A stretch of 64,000 nucleotides of DNA from Acinetobacter larvae (GCF_001704115.1 NZ_CP016895.1:310001-374000); one strand, 5' to 3'; counted from the stretch's first letter, positions 18,889-28,485 are shown. Notes: generated by a model from the sequence alone, not told the origin. Translations and numbers: made by a program.

Positions 18889-19920
18889 TTAATCGATAAA
18901 GGGGAGTTGCCCTCCTTGTTGGTGAATATCTTCAAAAGTTTTTAAACGAGATTGCTGTTTGGCGTCAGCAAAGGACTGATCTCTCAGGCTTTGTATTGCT
19001 TGTTTTTTTGAAGCATCATTTAGATTGCTTTGTAAAATTTTATCTTTTTCATTGAGAAAGCCTAAAACCTGTTGTTTCCATTGTTGACGTTGTTGGTCTA
19101 GTTGCTCAAGACGCACGGTGGCTTCAGTGCCGACCAAGGCATTGCGCATGGCACGTAATTGTTGTGCTGAGCCGGATTGTGATTTGATTTGTTGCGTTAA
19201 GCGATTGAGATCATCTAGTTGGGTCAGTTGTTTTAAGTTTTCTTGCCATTCTTGGGGTAAGGCTTCAAAGCGTTTTTTGAGTTGTTGTGCCTTTTGTGCT
19301 GCACTGAGTGTGCTATCTTCTAAAATAGCCATACGTTGTAGCGTGTAGTTGTTATATAAGTCTTCTTCGCCAAATAAACCTTGAATTTCTGTAGCATTAA
19401 AATAATTTTTACGTAGAGCATGGACTTTTTCAAAATATGCAGTGATCGCTGCAGTCTCTTCCAAAGCCGTTGTATTGGAAGACTGTAAATCGACTGACTC
19501 TTGGCGATATTTTAGATAACGTTGCCATAGATCAATGATTTGTGCTGCTGCAGGTGCTTGATAATGCTGTTCAATATAGCGGATAAAGGCTTTTTGAATA
19601 TGAGCCAGCTCTTTTTCGCCATATTGACTGATAAAGTATTCAAAGCAATTGCGTGTATGTTCATTGACACGTAAATGCCCTTGGGCAGTCAGTTGCAATT
19701 GGCAGTCAATCTGTGTGTCTTGCTGACTTAAGCTTTTTAGGTTTTCAGGATCAAGCGTCGCAGTGCTTAAGCTTTCACTGGCAGCATGCTGTTGTAATTG
19801 TTGAGCTTGTGTTGCACTTTCGCCAGGTAAACTTTTAGAGGTAGATGGGATAACATAGAACAAGATCGCTACCAGTAAAATCGCGCATAGAATAGCAAAG
19901 TAGATATTACTTTTTGACAT
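18889..19920 (-). CDS. lipB: Lipase-specific foldase (lipase chaperone)
   Basis: Membrane-anchored periplasmic steric chaperone that folds the neighbouring lipase before type II secretion. One N-terminal TM helix (about residues 8-24) is followed by a linker and a long alpha-helical, Gln/Leu-rich body. The family motif appears as TRNCFEYFISQYGE, the counterpart of the RxxFDY...GE signature of Lif proteins. Length (343 residues) is normal. AAGGAA lies before the ATG. It is transcribed ahead of the lipase gene, as in Acinetobacter lipBA; Pseudomonas has the reverse order. The gene symbol follows Acinetobacter use. Confidence 0.88.
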   Translation of the reverse strand: MSKSNIYFAILCAILLVAILFYVIPSTSKSLPGESATQAQQLQQHAASESLSTATLDPENLKSLSQQDTQIDCQLQLTAQGHLRVNEHTRNCFEYFISQYGEKELAHIQKAFIRYIEQHYQAPAAAQIIDLWQRYLKYRQESVDLQSSNTTALEETAAITAYFEKVHALRKNYFNATEIQGLFGEEDLYNNYTLQRMAILEDSTLSAAQKAQQLKKRFEALPQEWQENLKQLTQLDDLNRLTQQIKSQSGSAQQLRAMRNALVGTEATVRLEQLDQQRQQWKQQVLGFLNEKDKILQSNLNDASKKQAIQSLRDQSFADAKQQSRLKTFEDIHQQGGQLPFID

Positions 19921-20253
19921 TTTTATTCCTTTAAAAAATAAACCCTAAGTACCGCTATAACCACTTTCAAATCACGGTGATGAGCACGTGACATACGATT
20001 CCTTGTGATGCTTTTATTATTTCCTCTTACTATACTTGTTGTTGTGTATTACGCAATAACTTTGAATAATTTGATACCTTTCTGGTTTTAATAAAAGAAA
20101 TCAAGTTGGTTAAAGTTTAATTTAAATAATTGATTTATATAAATTAAAATATGTTATTTTTAAATAATTAAAACCATTAACATTTTTATAAGAATTATGT
20201 GATTTATCTAAATAAAAATTACCAGCATATTGCGTTATAATATGAACCTGTTG
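19921..20253. other. AT-rich spacer upstream of the foldase gene
   Basis: About 330 very AT-rich bases with no supported gene. It should contain the promoter of the lipase operon; no operator was recognised. Confidence 0.45.
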
Positions 20254-20285
20254 AAAAAAATGCGTCACGAGGACGCATTTTTTTA
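20254..20285 (-). terminator. Bidirectional intrinsic terminator after the small peptide gene
   Basis: Stem AAAAATGCGTC / GGACGCATTTTT with a short ACGA loop and A/T runs on both sides. On the minus strand it lies 30 bases after the stop of the 47-residue gene, which supports that gene being transcribed. Confidence 0.85.
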
Positions 20286-20314
20286 TTTTGAGGGGGGATG
20301 TTAAGTCATTTAAA

Positions 20315-20458
20315 TTATTGTGCAGCAGTGTCGATTTGCTGTACTTGAGCTACTTGTTGGATTTCTGCACCGTGTACTTTTGGTGGCTTATTCATGCACC
20401 AGCAGCAGAAAATGAAGAAGAAACAAAATGTGTAGCGCGATAATTGAGATGACAACAT
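20315..20458 (-). CDS. Small Cys-rich hydrophobic peptide, unknown function
   Basis: A 47-residue protein, MLSSQLSRYTFCFFFIFCCWC followed by a polar tail (MNKPPKVHGAEIQQVAQVQQ). The hydrophobic segment (about residues 10-21) with four cysteines could be a signal peptide or single membrane helix; no standard lipobox is visible. AAAGGAA lies a good distance before the ATG at 20458 and a strong terminator follows, so I believe it is a real gene. A longer start at 20509 would add a leader through the ribosome site and is unlikely. I do not recognise a family. Confidence 0.55.
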   Translation of the reverse strand: MLSSQLSRYTFCFFFIFCCWCMNKPPKVHGAEIQQVAQVQQIDTAAQ

Positions 20459-20863
20459 AGGAATTTCCTTTAAACGAAGATTTAAAAATGAATTAAAAAC
20501 AGTGAGCAATAATTAAAATTTTGTATTAACCCTCTAGCCAATATTGTTTTATGCCAAAAGGGTTAATTGCTTAACACTTTGATTATTGTTCGTGATGAAT
20601 TATGAATTTTTAGCAAAAATATGTAATGAGTGTTTTATATGGATTTTTTTTAACTTATTGTTAATTTCATCTTATTATTTGTTATTGGAACTATTAATTG
20701 AAACATAAAGCATGCAGAGGCTGAGCTTTTTATGAATCTTGCAGAACGAGCGCCAGTAAAATAACAAGACCACATGCGATTGCATGAAAAGAAATGGGAT
20801 AAGACTATTTTTATTGATCTTAGATTGCTAACATTGCCGCATTTACAAGCTTGATGATGTAGC
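20459..20863. other. AT-rich spacer upstream of truB
   Basis: About 400 AT-rich bases. A 77-codon open frame on the minus strand (20650-20883) runs into the start of truB, lacks a ribosome site and looks like chance. Nothing else was seen. Confidence 0.45.
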
Positions 20864-21769
20864 ATGCGAAGCAGTTCAACCAAGATCCAACGCCGCCCAG
20901 TTCATGGTGTATTTCTCTTAAATAAGCCGCTTGGTCTCAGTTCTAATGCGGCATTACAAAAAGTACGTTGGTTGTTTCGTGCACAGAAAGCCGGTCATAC
21001 CGGCGCACTTGATCCGTTAGCGAGTGGTTTATTGCCGATTTGTTTGGGTGAGGCAACGAAGTTTTCTCATTATTTATTGGATTCAGACAAACGCTATCGT
21101 ACTGTGGTGCAGCTTGGGCAGAGCACCACTACGGGGGATGTTGAAGGTGAAGTCTTAGAACAGCAGGCTATTCCTCATTTAACTCCTCGTGATATAGAAG
21201 CAGTATTGGCACAGTTTCTCGGGCAGATTCAACAAGTACCGCCGATGTATTCAGCATTGAAAAAACATGGTCGCCCCTTGTATGAATTGGCGCGTCAAGG
21301 CATTGAGATCGAAAGAGAAGCACGCCCAATTCAGATTCATAGCATTACCTTATTGGCGTATCAGAATGGCGCTTTATCTTTAGAGGTACTGTGTTCTAAG
21401 GGGACTTATGTACGTGTTTTGGGTGAAGATATTGCCAAAGCATTAGGTACGGTAGGGCATTTAAGTTATTTACAGCGGATTCAAACGGGTCATTTTCAAT
21501 TGATTCCTGAATATAGCATTGAGTATCTAGAGTCTTTAACGGAAGCTGAACGAGAGCAGTTGTTATTGCCTGTGTATAGTTCGATCGATCACTTTCCTAA
21601 AGTACAAGTTCCTGAAGGTCGCCGTGAATATTTCTCTCGTGGCATGGAAAGTAATATCGATCATGCGGCAGCGGCACAAGTATTGGTCTTTGATGCTGAG
21701 CACTGTTTGGGCTTGGCTGAAATTACCGATAAAAAGCGCTTGGTTCCGAAACGCGTGCTGAATTTATAG
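20864..21769 (+). CDS. truB: tRNA pseudouridine(55) synthase
   Basis: Makes pseudouridine 55 in the T-loop of tRNAs. The protein shows [14 protein letters not shown], the catalytic Asp50 in [14 protein letters not shown], the [16 protein letters not shown] motif and a C-terminal PUA-like portion. The length of 301 residues is normal. Only a weak ribosome site precedes the ATG. It stands alone here and not in the infB-rbfA-truB-rpsO order of many gammaproteobacteria; rpsO-pnp lies 33 kb away in this window. Confidence 0.96.
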   Translation: MRSSSTKIQRRPVHGVFLLNKPLGLSSNAALQKVRWLFRAQKAGHTGALDPLASGLLPICLGEATKFSHYLLDSDKRYRTVVQLGQSTTTGDVEGEVLEQQAIPHLTPRDIEAVLAQFLGQIQQVPPMYSALKKHGRPLYELARQGIEIEREARPIQIHSITLLAYQNGALSLEVLCSKGTYVRVLGEDIAKALGTVGHLSYLQRIQTGHFQLIPEYSIEYLESLTEAEREQLLLPVYSSIDHFPKVQVPEGRREYFSRGMESNIDHAAAAQVLVFDAEHCLGLAEITDKKRLVPKRVLNL

Positions 21770-21910
21770 CGTTCAAGTCTATGTGCTTAGCATGTTATTT
21801 TAGACGAGTCGTGCTTTATCTGGCATTATTTTAATCCGCTGGTAGATTTGAATCGGTACCAAAATTTAATCCGATATTAAAAGTTAATCTTAGTAATAAG
21901 GACAATTCGC

Positions 21911-22684
21911 GTGGAATTTGATCTGATTTTAGGCTTGGTGTTTTTCGCTTTTTGTGCTGGCGCAATTGATGCAGCAGTCGGAGGTGGTGGTCTAATCCAG
22001 ATTCCAGCGTTGATGAATGCATTTCCCAATATATCGCCAGCAACCATGTTGGGGACCAATAAACTTGCTGCGATCAGTGGTACGACCTCAGCCGCATTCT
22101 CTTTTGTGCGCCGCGTTAAACTGTCATGGAAGTTATTGTTGGTGATTGCGGTCTGTGCACTGATAAGCTCCTATGGCGGGGCGGCCTGCGTGGCGCTGAT
22201 TCCGACCAGTATTTTAAAGCCCTTGGTATTGGTGCTGTTGATTGTGATCGCTGTCTATACCTTTACCAAGAAACAGTTTGGTCAAGATCATCAAGCTCAA
22301 CCAATCACCAGCAAAGTTCTGGTTTTGGCGGGAGTCGGTAGTGTCTTGGTGGGTTTTTATGATGGGATTTTTGGACCAGGTACCGGAAGTTTCTTTATTT
22401 TTTATTTTATTCGCTTCTTAAAAGTGGATTTTTTACATGCTTCAGCACTGGCCAAAGTGGCAAATTTTATGACCAACTTTGCCGCACTGAGTTTCTTTAT
22501 TCCTGCAGGGCACGTGCTATTAGGTTATGGTTTGGTTATGGCAGTTGCCAATGTGGCCGGAGCGATCTGTGGGGTGAAGATGGCGCTGAAATATGGTAGT
22601 GGCTTTATTCGCATTCTATTTTTAATTTTGGTGAGTGTGTTGATCTGTCGTTTGAGTTATCAGATTTTCTTTGCTGCAGCTTAA
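21911..22684 (+). CDS. TSUP-family membrane permease (TauE/SafE)
   Basis: Polytopic inner-membrane protein of the sulfite exporter TauE/SafE family. About eight hydrophobic segments are present. The first half carries the repeat motif GAIDAAVGGGGLIQIPAL with MLGTNKLAAISGT, and the second half repeats it as GFYDGIFGPGTGSFFIFYF with SALAKVANFMTNFAAL, the typical internal duplication. Start is GTG at 21911 with AAGGA upstream. The substrate (sulfur anions, sulfonates or organic acids) cannot be assigned from sequence; no sulfur genes are next to it. Confidence 0.88.
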   Translation: MEFDLILGLVFFAFCAGAIDAAVGGGGLIQIPALMNAFPNISPATMLGTNKLAAISGTTSAAFSFVRRVKLSWKLLLVIAVCALISSYGGAACVALIPTSILKPLVLVLLIVIAVYTFTKKQFGQDHQAQPITSKVLVLAGVGSVLVGFYDGIFGPGTGSFFIFYFIRFLKVDFLHASALAKVANFMTNFAALSFFIPAGHVLLGYGLVMAVANVAGAICGVKMALKYGSGFIRILFLILVSVLICRLSYQIFFAAA

Positions 22685-22793
22685 TGCTCCCCTCTAACTC
22701 GAATTCCATTTAATTCTAATCTATTGAAAAAGATAGAAAGCTCTTATAGGTGCTGTGAATGCAAAGGATTTGAATACATTCGGCAAGCATGTA

Positions 22794-22833
22794 AATCCCC
22801 CAATGATCAAAGCATATTATCATTGGGGGGATT
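22794..22833 (-). terminator. Strong hairpin between convergent genes
   Basis: A nearly perfect 14-base stem (AATCCCCCAATGAT with ATCATTGGGGGGATT, one extra G) around an 11-base loop. The T-run is short (TTTACAT on the minus strand), so it is a plausible terminator for the leftward gene at 22848-23150. Confidence 0.6.
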
Positions 22834-22847
22834 CTTCGGGATATATT

Positions 22848-23150
22848 TTACTGACTCATCCCCAGCATAAATTGAGAGCAGTTGGAGTGTTCAGAGGCAT
22901 TTTCAATCATCTTATCGCTGATTTTAAAAGCTGCCGCGGTGGTGTTATCTCCCAACTTTTGTTTGGTTAGTTTGCCGAGTTCTTTGATTTGCGCTGCTTG
23001 TAACATATTTTGCTCTACCGCAACATTGAGGGTTGAGCACGTTGCATCGATCACTTTGTAACGTGTAACGGTTTTATCTGTAATCACATAACCCAATAAA
23101 CCGCCAATCACTAAACTTGCAAGGACACTTAAAACTAATTTTTTATTCAT
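22848..23150 (-). CDS. Membrane-anchored hypothetical protein
   Basis: A 100-residue protein with one N-terminal TM or uncleaved signal segment (LVLSVLASLVIGGLLGYVI, residues 5-23) and a hydrophilic alpha-helical remainder. The remainder contains two cysteines (DATCSTLNVAV and HSNCSQFML) that could pair in the periplasm. I do not recognise the family. It faces the TSUP permease gene convergently, with a hairpin between them, and lies downstream of nothing obvious. Codon use looks like its neighbours. Confidence 0.6.
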   Translation of the reverse strand: MNKKLVLSVLASLVIGGLLGYVITDKTVTRYKVIDATCSTLNVAVEQNMLQAAQIKELGKLTKQKLGDNTTAAAFKISDKMIENASEHSNCSQFMLGMSQ

Positions 23151-23246
23151 GAAAATAAAGGATCTGATTTGTCGAGCACATATTTTTTCACAATAGCTTA
23201 TCTTTGTGATAAATATATCGTAATAATCATGTTATTTATATTTGAA

Positions 23247-24614
23247 CTACTCTTGATTGAATGATTTAAGTGCAATCGTATGACGTCCAATGCTTGCAAT
23301 AATGATGGCACCGGTCAGTGTAAGTAAAGCCAAGGGCAGGAGTGACATGGCAAAACTGCCACTGCTGTCTTTAATCATACCAACGCTCGCATTGATTAAG
23401 CCTGTGCCAATATGTGCCAAGGTGTTGATGCCAGCAATGGTCACGGCCAAAACACTGGGTGGCATGCTACTTGCGACAAAAGACCAGAAAGGACCTTTTA
23501 GCGCATAATTACCCATTAAAGTGAGTGAAAATAATAATACGCTGAGCGTAACAGACTCAAAAAAGATACCCAAAAATAAACTGATACTGGTTAAGAGTAA
23601 GGGCAAAATAATTGTAGCGCGTTTATTGGCAACTTGGTTGGCGCGTAAGCCCCAAAACACCATAAATAAAGCAGATAGACCAAAAGGTATCATGGTTAGC
23701 CAAGCGGTTTGCATGGTATCTAAATGGTGTTGTTTGAGAATTTGCGGCATCCATAAGGACAGAATATTACTGGTCGCCGAACTGCCAGCATAGACGATAG
23801 CAAATAGCCAAAAATAAGGATGGCGTATGGCATATTGGAGTTGTTGTTTGGCACTATGGGGGAGGGCGTGGTGATGCGTTGTGGTCTGTGCCTGTACTAG
23901 ACGCTCTTGTGCCAGAGTCTGACTTAACCATTGCTGTTCGTTTGCGGTTAGCCATTTGGCATCTTGTGGACGATTGGGTAAGATCCATAAACACAGTAAG
24001 CCCAGCACTACTGCGGGTAAGGCTTCAAGCATGAGCAGAATTTGCCAGCCTTTAAAGCCCAACCAGCCATGTAGATTGAGCAATAGTGCGGATAATGGCG
24101 CACCAAAGAAATTGGACAGCGGAATGGCAACCATAAACATTGCTACGATGCCTGCCATATAACGCTTTGGAAACCATAATGTTAAATATAAGAGCACGCC
24201 TGGGAAAAACCCAGCCTCGGCTGCACCCAATAAAAAGCGACTGAGACTAAAAGAAATGGGTCCAGTCACAAAGGCACTGCAAAATCCTATGATGCCCCAT
24301 GTGATCATAATGCGAGAGATCCAACGCCGTGCACCAAACTTTTCCATCGCGATATTGCTGGGAATTTCAAAGGCAACATAGGCGACAAAAAATAAGGTTG
24401 CAGCAAAGCCAAAAATGCTGGCGGAGAGAGCAATATCTTGGTTCATGGTCAGGGCAGCAAAACCGACATTGACGCGATCAATGTAGGCAATGAAATAACA
24501 CAGCATTAAGAAAGGGAGTAGGCGTAGATAAAGCTTGCGGATTACGTGTTTTTCTAATGTGGCTGTGGCAAATGACAAATTGTTGTTAGAGTTGTTAGAG
24601 GAGCTGGGCTGCAT
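23247..24614 (-). CDS. MFS transporter, anion:cation symporter (ACS) type
   Basis: Twelve-TM major facilitator of 455 residues. The N-terminal pattern LRLLPFLMLCYFIAYIDRVNVGFAALTMN and EIPSNIAMEKFGARRWISRIM, and the segment GAAEAGFFPGVLLYLTLWFP, are typical of the ACS family (tartrate, phthalate, hydroxyphenylacetate and glucarate permeases). The central loop is long and His/Gln-rich (about residues 220-250). A Ser/Asn-rich cytosolic N-terminus precedes TM1. No catabolic genes lie beside it, so the carboxylate it carries is unknown. Confidence 0.88.
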   Translation of the reverse strand: MQPSSSNNSNNNLSFATATLEKHVIRKLYLRLLPFLMLCYFIAYIDRVNVGFAALTMNQDIALSASIFGFAATLFFVAYVAFEIPSNIAMEKFGARRWISRIMITWGIIGFCSAFVTGPISFSLSRFLLGAAEAGFFPGVLLYLTLWFPKRYMAGIVAMFMVAIPLSNFFGAPLSALLLNLHGWLGFKGWQILLMLEALPAVVLGLLCLWILPNRPQDAKWLTANEQQWLSQTLAQERLVQAQTTTHHHALPHSAKQQLQYAIRHPYFWLFAIVYAGSSATSNILSLWMPQILKQHHLDTMQTAWLTMIPFGLSALFMVFWGLRANQVANKRATIILPLLLTSISLFLGIFFESVTLSVLLFSLTLMGNYALKGPFWSFVASSMPPSVLAVTIAGINTLAHIGTGLINASVGMIKDSSGSFAMSLLPLALLTLTGAIIIASIGRHTIALKSFNQE

Positions 24615-24944
24615 ATTTTTTCCTTATTTTAAATTATTGTTTTTATGTTATGACTGCATTGCATGAAGTTGTTTTTGCGTGCTTGATGATTTAAAGCGAA
24701 GCATGTTGCTAGTAAAGCTGAAATGTTCCAGCTTGGTCTAGCTTTATTGTGCATGGCTTTATGGTAAATTTCATTGTAATAATATTTTTTAATCGTTTGA
24801 TTTTAAATAATAATGTGTGGTGGTTGGTCTGATGTAGACCATATTTTGAGGGGCTGGTCTTTTGGGTATGAAAATGTAGTCTAGACGGAACTTGGCAGGA
24901 CAAAGCTGAGTTCATCCCGCACTCGACTGGGTTTTCGTTGCAGC
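24615..24944. other. Spacer between MFS and DMT transporter genes
   Basis: About 330 bases, AT-rich on the MFS side. No gene, terminator or operator could be supported. Confidence 0.4.
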
Positions 24945-25823
24945 TTAAGACGTTTCTGGCGCAGGCTTGCGAGCCGCTCTAAAAGTGACGCCTACTGATG
25001 CCGTCATGATGCACAGCAAAGCCAAGCTTTGCCAGAAAGTGATATGTTCTTTGAGCAACAACATACCCGCGATTGCGGCAATGGCGGGTGACAAGCTCGA
25101 CAAAGTTCCATAACTGAGTTTGCTGAGTTGTCTGAGAGCGAGTAAATCGAGGGCATAGGGAATCGCTGTTGCCAGTAAGGCAATGAGCAAGGCAGGTTTC
25201 CAATATTGGGTATTGAGCACGGCATCTGGGTTATGCCATAGACTGATGGGCAATAGAACAGCAGCAGATAGACTAATAGCAATACTGAGACCATGCATAC
25301 CGATATTTTGCCGTGCAACTTTTTGACCAAAATAAATATAACTGGCCCAGCAACAGCCAGCGCCCAAAGCAAAGGCGGCGCCTAAGAAAGAAAAATTGTG
25401 CTCTGTCGCTTGTTGCCAAGGGACCATCAACGCAATACCTGCAATCGCCAATAAGACCCAGACTAAGTCTGAACGACGTTGTACCGAGAGCAGTGCCAAA
25501 GCCAAAGGACCTAAAAATTCTAGACCCACGGCAATGCCTTGTGGCAAGCGTCCCAGCGAGGCATAGAACAAGACGTTCATCAGACAAACAGACGCACTAT
25601 AAAGCAATAAATGACGCCATTGTAGATAAGGCAAACGTTTGAGAATTTTCCATGAGCGAAACATGACAATGATCATGATTGCAGCGAAACATAGCCGTAG
25701 CGTGACGACACTAAAGGGATCGAGTACAGTCATGAGTTGTTTGGCGAAGGAGGCACTAATCTGATAGGACACCATCGACATGATCATATACAGTACAGCG
25801 ATGAATTGGGTATTCGGCATCAT
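24945..25823 (-). CDS. EamA/DMT-family exporter, RhtA-like
   Basis: Ten-TM drug/metabolite transporter of 292 residues with two EamA repeats. LGRLPQGIAVGLEFLGPLALAL corresponds to the conserved half-repeat of RhtA (threonine/homoserine exporter), as does LSYGTLSSLSPAIAAIAGMLLL in the second half. It is a distant paralogue of the gene at 27447-28367, which resembles RhtA more closely. Likely role is export of amino acids or related metabolites. It is divergent from the osmC-like gene with about 110 bases between. Confidence 0.85.
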   Translation of the reverse strand: MMPNTQFIAVLYMIMSMVSYQISASFAKQLMTVLDPFSVVTLRLCFAAIMIIVMFRSWKILKRLPYLQWRHLLLYSASVCLMNVLFYASLGRLPQGIAVGLEFLGPLALALLSVQRRSDLVWVLLAIAGIALMVPWQQATEHNFSFLGAAFALGAGCCWASYIYFGQKVARQNIGMHGLSIAISLSAAVLLPISLWHNPDAVLNTQYWKPALLIALLATAIPYALDLLALRQLSKLSYGTLSSLSPAIAAIAGMLLLKEHITFWQSLALLCIMTASVGVTFRAARKPAPETS

Positions 25824-25937
25824 GAAGTCTTATTGAAGTGGTCTAGGTTGTGCTTGGCAAGTAAATTGCTTTACAGCATTTGGTATGCAGTTTAGTTTAA
25901 TATCATAATTTGGCGAAACAGCATAGTGAAGTCGCAT

Positions 25938-26420
25938 ATGACTAAAATCCATTATTATCAAATTGCTTTACGCTGGGATGGCAATCTAGGGCAGGGGACG
26001 CAGCATTATCGTGCGTATAGTCGGGATTATATTGTGGCAGCGATTAATAAGCCTACATTATTGGGTTCTTCAGATACCAGTTTTCGTGGTGATGCTCAAC
26101 GCTGGAATCCCGAAGAAATGCTTTTGAGTGCTTTGTCTGCTTGCCATCAGTTATGGTATTTACACTTTTGTAGTGTTAATCATATCAATGTATTGCAGTA
26201 TGAAGACCAAGCATCGGCTGAAATGTTAGAGCATGCATCTGGTGCTGGAGAATTTCGTGTAGTACGACTCAAACCCAATGTATTGATTGATCAACATTCA
26301 GATCCGCAATTGGCGTATCAGTTACATGAAAAAGCGCACGAATTTTGTTTTATTGCGCGTTCAGTGAATTTTAACGTGACTTTGCAGCCTCACATTCGTC
26401 AGCACACTGACATCGATTGA
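25938..26420 (+). CDS. OsmC-family peroxiredoxin-like protein
   Basis: Small cytosolic thiol peroxidase of the OsmC/Ohr family that reduces organic hydroperoxides. The two reactive cysteines are visible: Cys69 in ALSACHQLW on the central helix and Cys137 in HEFCFIARS. The PEEMLLSAL lead-in to Cys69 is the family hallmark. At 160 residues the length is normal. I prefer the ATG at 25938 (MTKIHYYQIALRW) to a GTG at 25926, which would add four residues. It stands between two exporter genes and reads opposite to both; no OhrR-like regulator is next to it. Confidence 0.86.
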   Translation: MTKIHYYQIALRWDGNLGQGTQHYRAYSRDYIVAAINKPTLLGSSDTSFRGDAQRWNPEEMLLSALSACHQLWYLHFCSVNHINVLQYEDQASAEMLEHASGAGEFRVVRLKPNVLIDQHSDPQLAYQLHEKAHEFCFIARSVNFNVTLQPHIRQHTDID

Positions 26421-26449
26421 GCTTAACTGTGGTCGCTAGTAAGAACCAT

Positions 26450-27343
26450 CTAAGCTGGTGCGGCACGCTGGGTAGCATACCAGCAGAGTAGCGAACCCAA
26501 CGTGACCATTGCAGTTCCTGACCAGAATGAAAGGCCTAAGGTGACATTGAGTAGCAGCATGGCAAAGAGTGATGAAATCACTGGGGTAAAATAAGATAAA
26601 ATCACCAAGATATTGAGATTGCCATGTAATATGCCGATATTCCATGCCGCATAGCCCAAGGCAAATGCCGTTGCAGCCAAGCCCAAATACCCTATATCAC
26701 TTGCGCCTAGAGTCGCGATTTGAAACTGACCGCTTATCAGTAGATTGAGCCATAAGGTGATAGCCGTGGCACAGAAAAATAGCACGATGGCATTTTGCCC
26801 ATTGCCTTGTTTTTTGGTCAGTACGCAATATGCAGCCCAGATGATTGCCCCACAAAATGCCAGTACATAACTCACAGGGTTTTGCTGTAAATGTATTAAA
26901 AAATGTTTACTGTGATGGAAACTGTCGCCCATTTGCACGCTGACAACCCCACATAAACTCAGGAATAGACCTGGAATGAACAGCCAATGCAAGCGTTGCT
27001 CTTTGCAAAGCAGCAATAAGAATACGGTGAGGCTAGGCCATAAATAATTGATAATGCTGATTTCAATTGCCTGTTGATTACTTTGAGCAAGGCTAATCGA
27101 GAAAGACAAACACAGTTCATAGGCAACAAATAATAGCGTTGCTGTATAGAGATATGTTTTGGAGAAATTCTTTAGCTTTGGCCATTTAAATAGTGCCAAC
27201 AGCAATAGTGCGGCCAAACTATAGATGATGCAAATGGCCACTGCAGGTTGCAGCTGGCTGCTGGCAAGACGGAGTAAAGCCAGCAATGTGGCCCAGAGTA
27301 CAATGGCACTACAACCGATCAGCGTAGCAAAACGTTTAGACAT
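26450..27343 (-). CDS. yddG: YddG-type aromatic amino acid DMT exporter
   Basis: Ten-TM inner-membrane exporter, homologous to E. coli YddG, which exports Phe, Tyr, Trp and some toxic analogues. The match is seen in MSKRFATLIGCSAIVLWATLLALLR, LFVAYELCLSFSISLAQ, QAIEISIINYLWPSLTV, AYAAWNIGILHGNLNI-like pattern (YAAWNIGILHGNLNI) and the closing FWSGTAMVTLGSLLCW. The length of 297 residues fits. It is convergent with the osmC-like gene (30 bases between stops) and lies downstream of the rhtA-like gene in the same direction, 103 bases away. Confidence 0.9.
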   Translation of the reverse strand: MSKRFATLIGCSAIVLWATLLALLRLASSQLQPAVAICIIYSLAALLLLALFKWPKLKNFSKTYLYTATLLFVAYELCLSFSISLAQSNQQAIEISIINYLWPSLTVFLLLLCKEQRLHWLFIPGLFLSLCGVVSVQMGDSFHHSKHFLIHLQQNPVSYVLAFCGAIIWAAYCVLTKKQGNGQNAIVLFFCATAITLWLNLLISGQFQIATLGASDIGYLGLAATAFALGYAAWNIGILHGNLNILVILSYFTPVISSLFAMLLLNVTLGLSFWSGTAMVTLGSLLCWYATQRAAPA

Positions 27344-27446
27344 AGCGCGTATGGAGATGAAATTTGGCTGTTGATGACGTTCGCTAACATAGCATGCGCG
27401 CGCGATGACAGGAAATATACTGAGCGTATTTTATACTCAGCTTGTT

Positions 27447-28367
27447 TTAAGCCGCTGGATTTGAGTTGGGGGGATCTGACTTTTTTTTACGTTGTGCTAC
27501 ACGACTAGAGGTAATGGTACAGCCAATCGATGCACTGACAATGGTCAGTAGCGCGAGGTATTGATTCCACTGTAAATGTTCACCCAAGAAAATTAAACCA
27601 GATAAGGCGGCAATAGCAGGCTCTAAACTGGTGAGGGTCCCAAAGCTGAGTGAACTCATATTCCGTAGAGCGATCATTTCAAAACTAAAGGGCAAGGCAC
27701 TGGCCAGTACTGCAAGTGCAAAGAAGCTCAATAAAAAATTTGCATCAGTCAGCATCGCTAAGGCTGGTGAAAAAATCAGAAAGGGCAATAGAATGATTGC
27801 GCCAACGAGCATGCCCAAACAGACAGTATGTGGGCCGGACACCCCAGAGGGTTTTTTACCTGCCACAATATACAGTGCCCAACATGCACCTGCGGTCAGT
27901 GCATAGGCGACACCCAATAGATCAAGGTCTGCTGCGCCTTTTTGCATGGGAAATAATAAGACTATGCCTAAAATAGCCAGACAAACCCAGATGAGGTCAA
28001 ACTTCTGTCGGGCATAATATAGGGCAACGCCCAAGGGACCGACAAATTCAAAAGATACCGCAATACCCAAGGGTAATCTAGAAATCGCGGAATAAAATAA
28101 GATATTCATACCTGCCAAGGCGCAGCCATAGCTCAGTACGGCAGACCAGCGAACTTGGTGAAAATGAATCCGCCAAGCACGAAAAACCACAATGAGTATC
28201 AGCGCGCCCAATAAAATCCGCATGGCAGCGACGGTCAGCACAGGAAAATGTTGAAACAGCATTTTGGCCAAAGAACCACTACTTTGTATAGAGATCATGG
28301 CTGCAATGAGAAAAAGCAGCGATTGGAAATAACCAGAAGATTTAGCTGTAGACATGGTCGCATCCAA
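27447..28367 (-). CDS. rhtA: RhtA-like threonine/homoserine exporter (DMT family)
   Basis: Ten-TM exporter of 306 residues. It follows E. coli RhtA closely: SIQSSGSLAKMLF, LSYGCALAGMNILFYSAISRLPLGIAVSFEF-type stretch, DFVW-like FDLIWVCLAILGIVLLFP, GACWALYIVAGK and LPFSFEMIALRNMSSLSFGTL with EPAIAALSGLIFLGE. Expected substrates are threonine, homoserine and analogues. A basic C-terminal tail follows the last TM. Together with the genes at 24945 and 26450 it makes three DMT exporters within 3.5 kb. Confidence 0.85.
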   Translation of the reverse strand: MDATMSTAKSSGYFQSLLFLIAAMISIQSSGSLAKMLFQHFPVLTVAAMRILLGALILIVVFRAWRIHFHQVRWSAVLSYGCALAGMNILFYSAISRLPLGIAVSFEFVGPLGVALYYARQKFDLIWVCLAILGIVLLFPMQKGAADLDLLGVAYALTAGACWALYIVAGKKPSGVSGPHTVCLGMLVGAIILLPFLIFSPALAMLTDANFLLSFFALAVLASALPFSFEMIALRNMSSLSFGTLTSLEPAIAALSGLIFLGEHLQWNQYLALLTIVSASIGCTITSSRVAQRKKKSDPPNSNPAA

Positions 28368-28485
28368 ATGAAAAGCTGAACAAAATTCTCAAGCCGATAA
28401 CACCGAAAGCAACGGAATTTAGGGGCAAAAGGTTCTATTTGACAAGCTTAAACCATAAGCTTTGAGCACGGCAATGATTGAGACA

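Noticed and set aside
20650..20883. 77-codon minus-strand frame before truB
   Set aside because: No ribosome site, overlaps the truB start and has no family-like pattern.
22126..22341. Open frame on the same strand inside the TSUP permease gene
   Set aside because: It is an out-of-frame reading of the permease, which is clearly the coding frame by membrane-repeat motifs.
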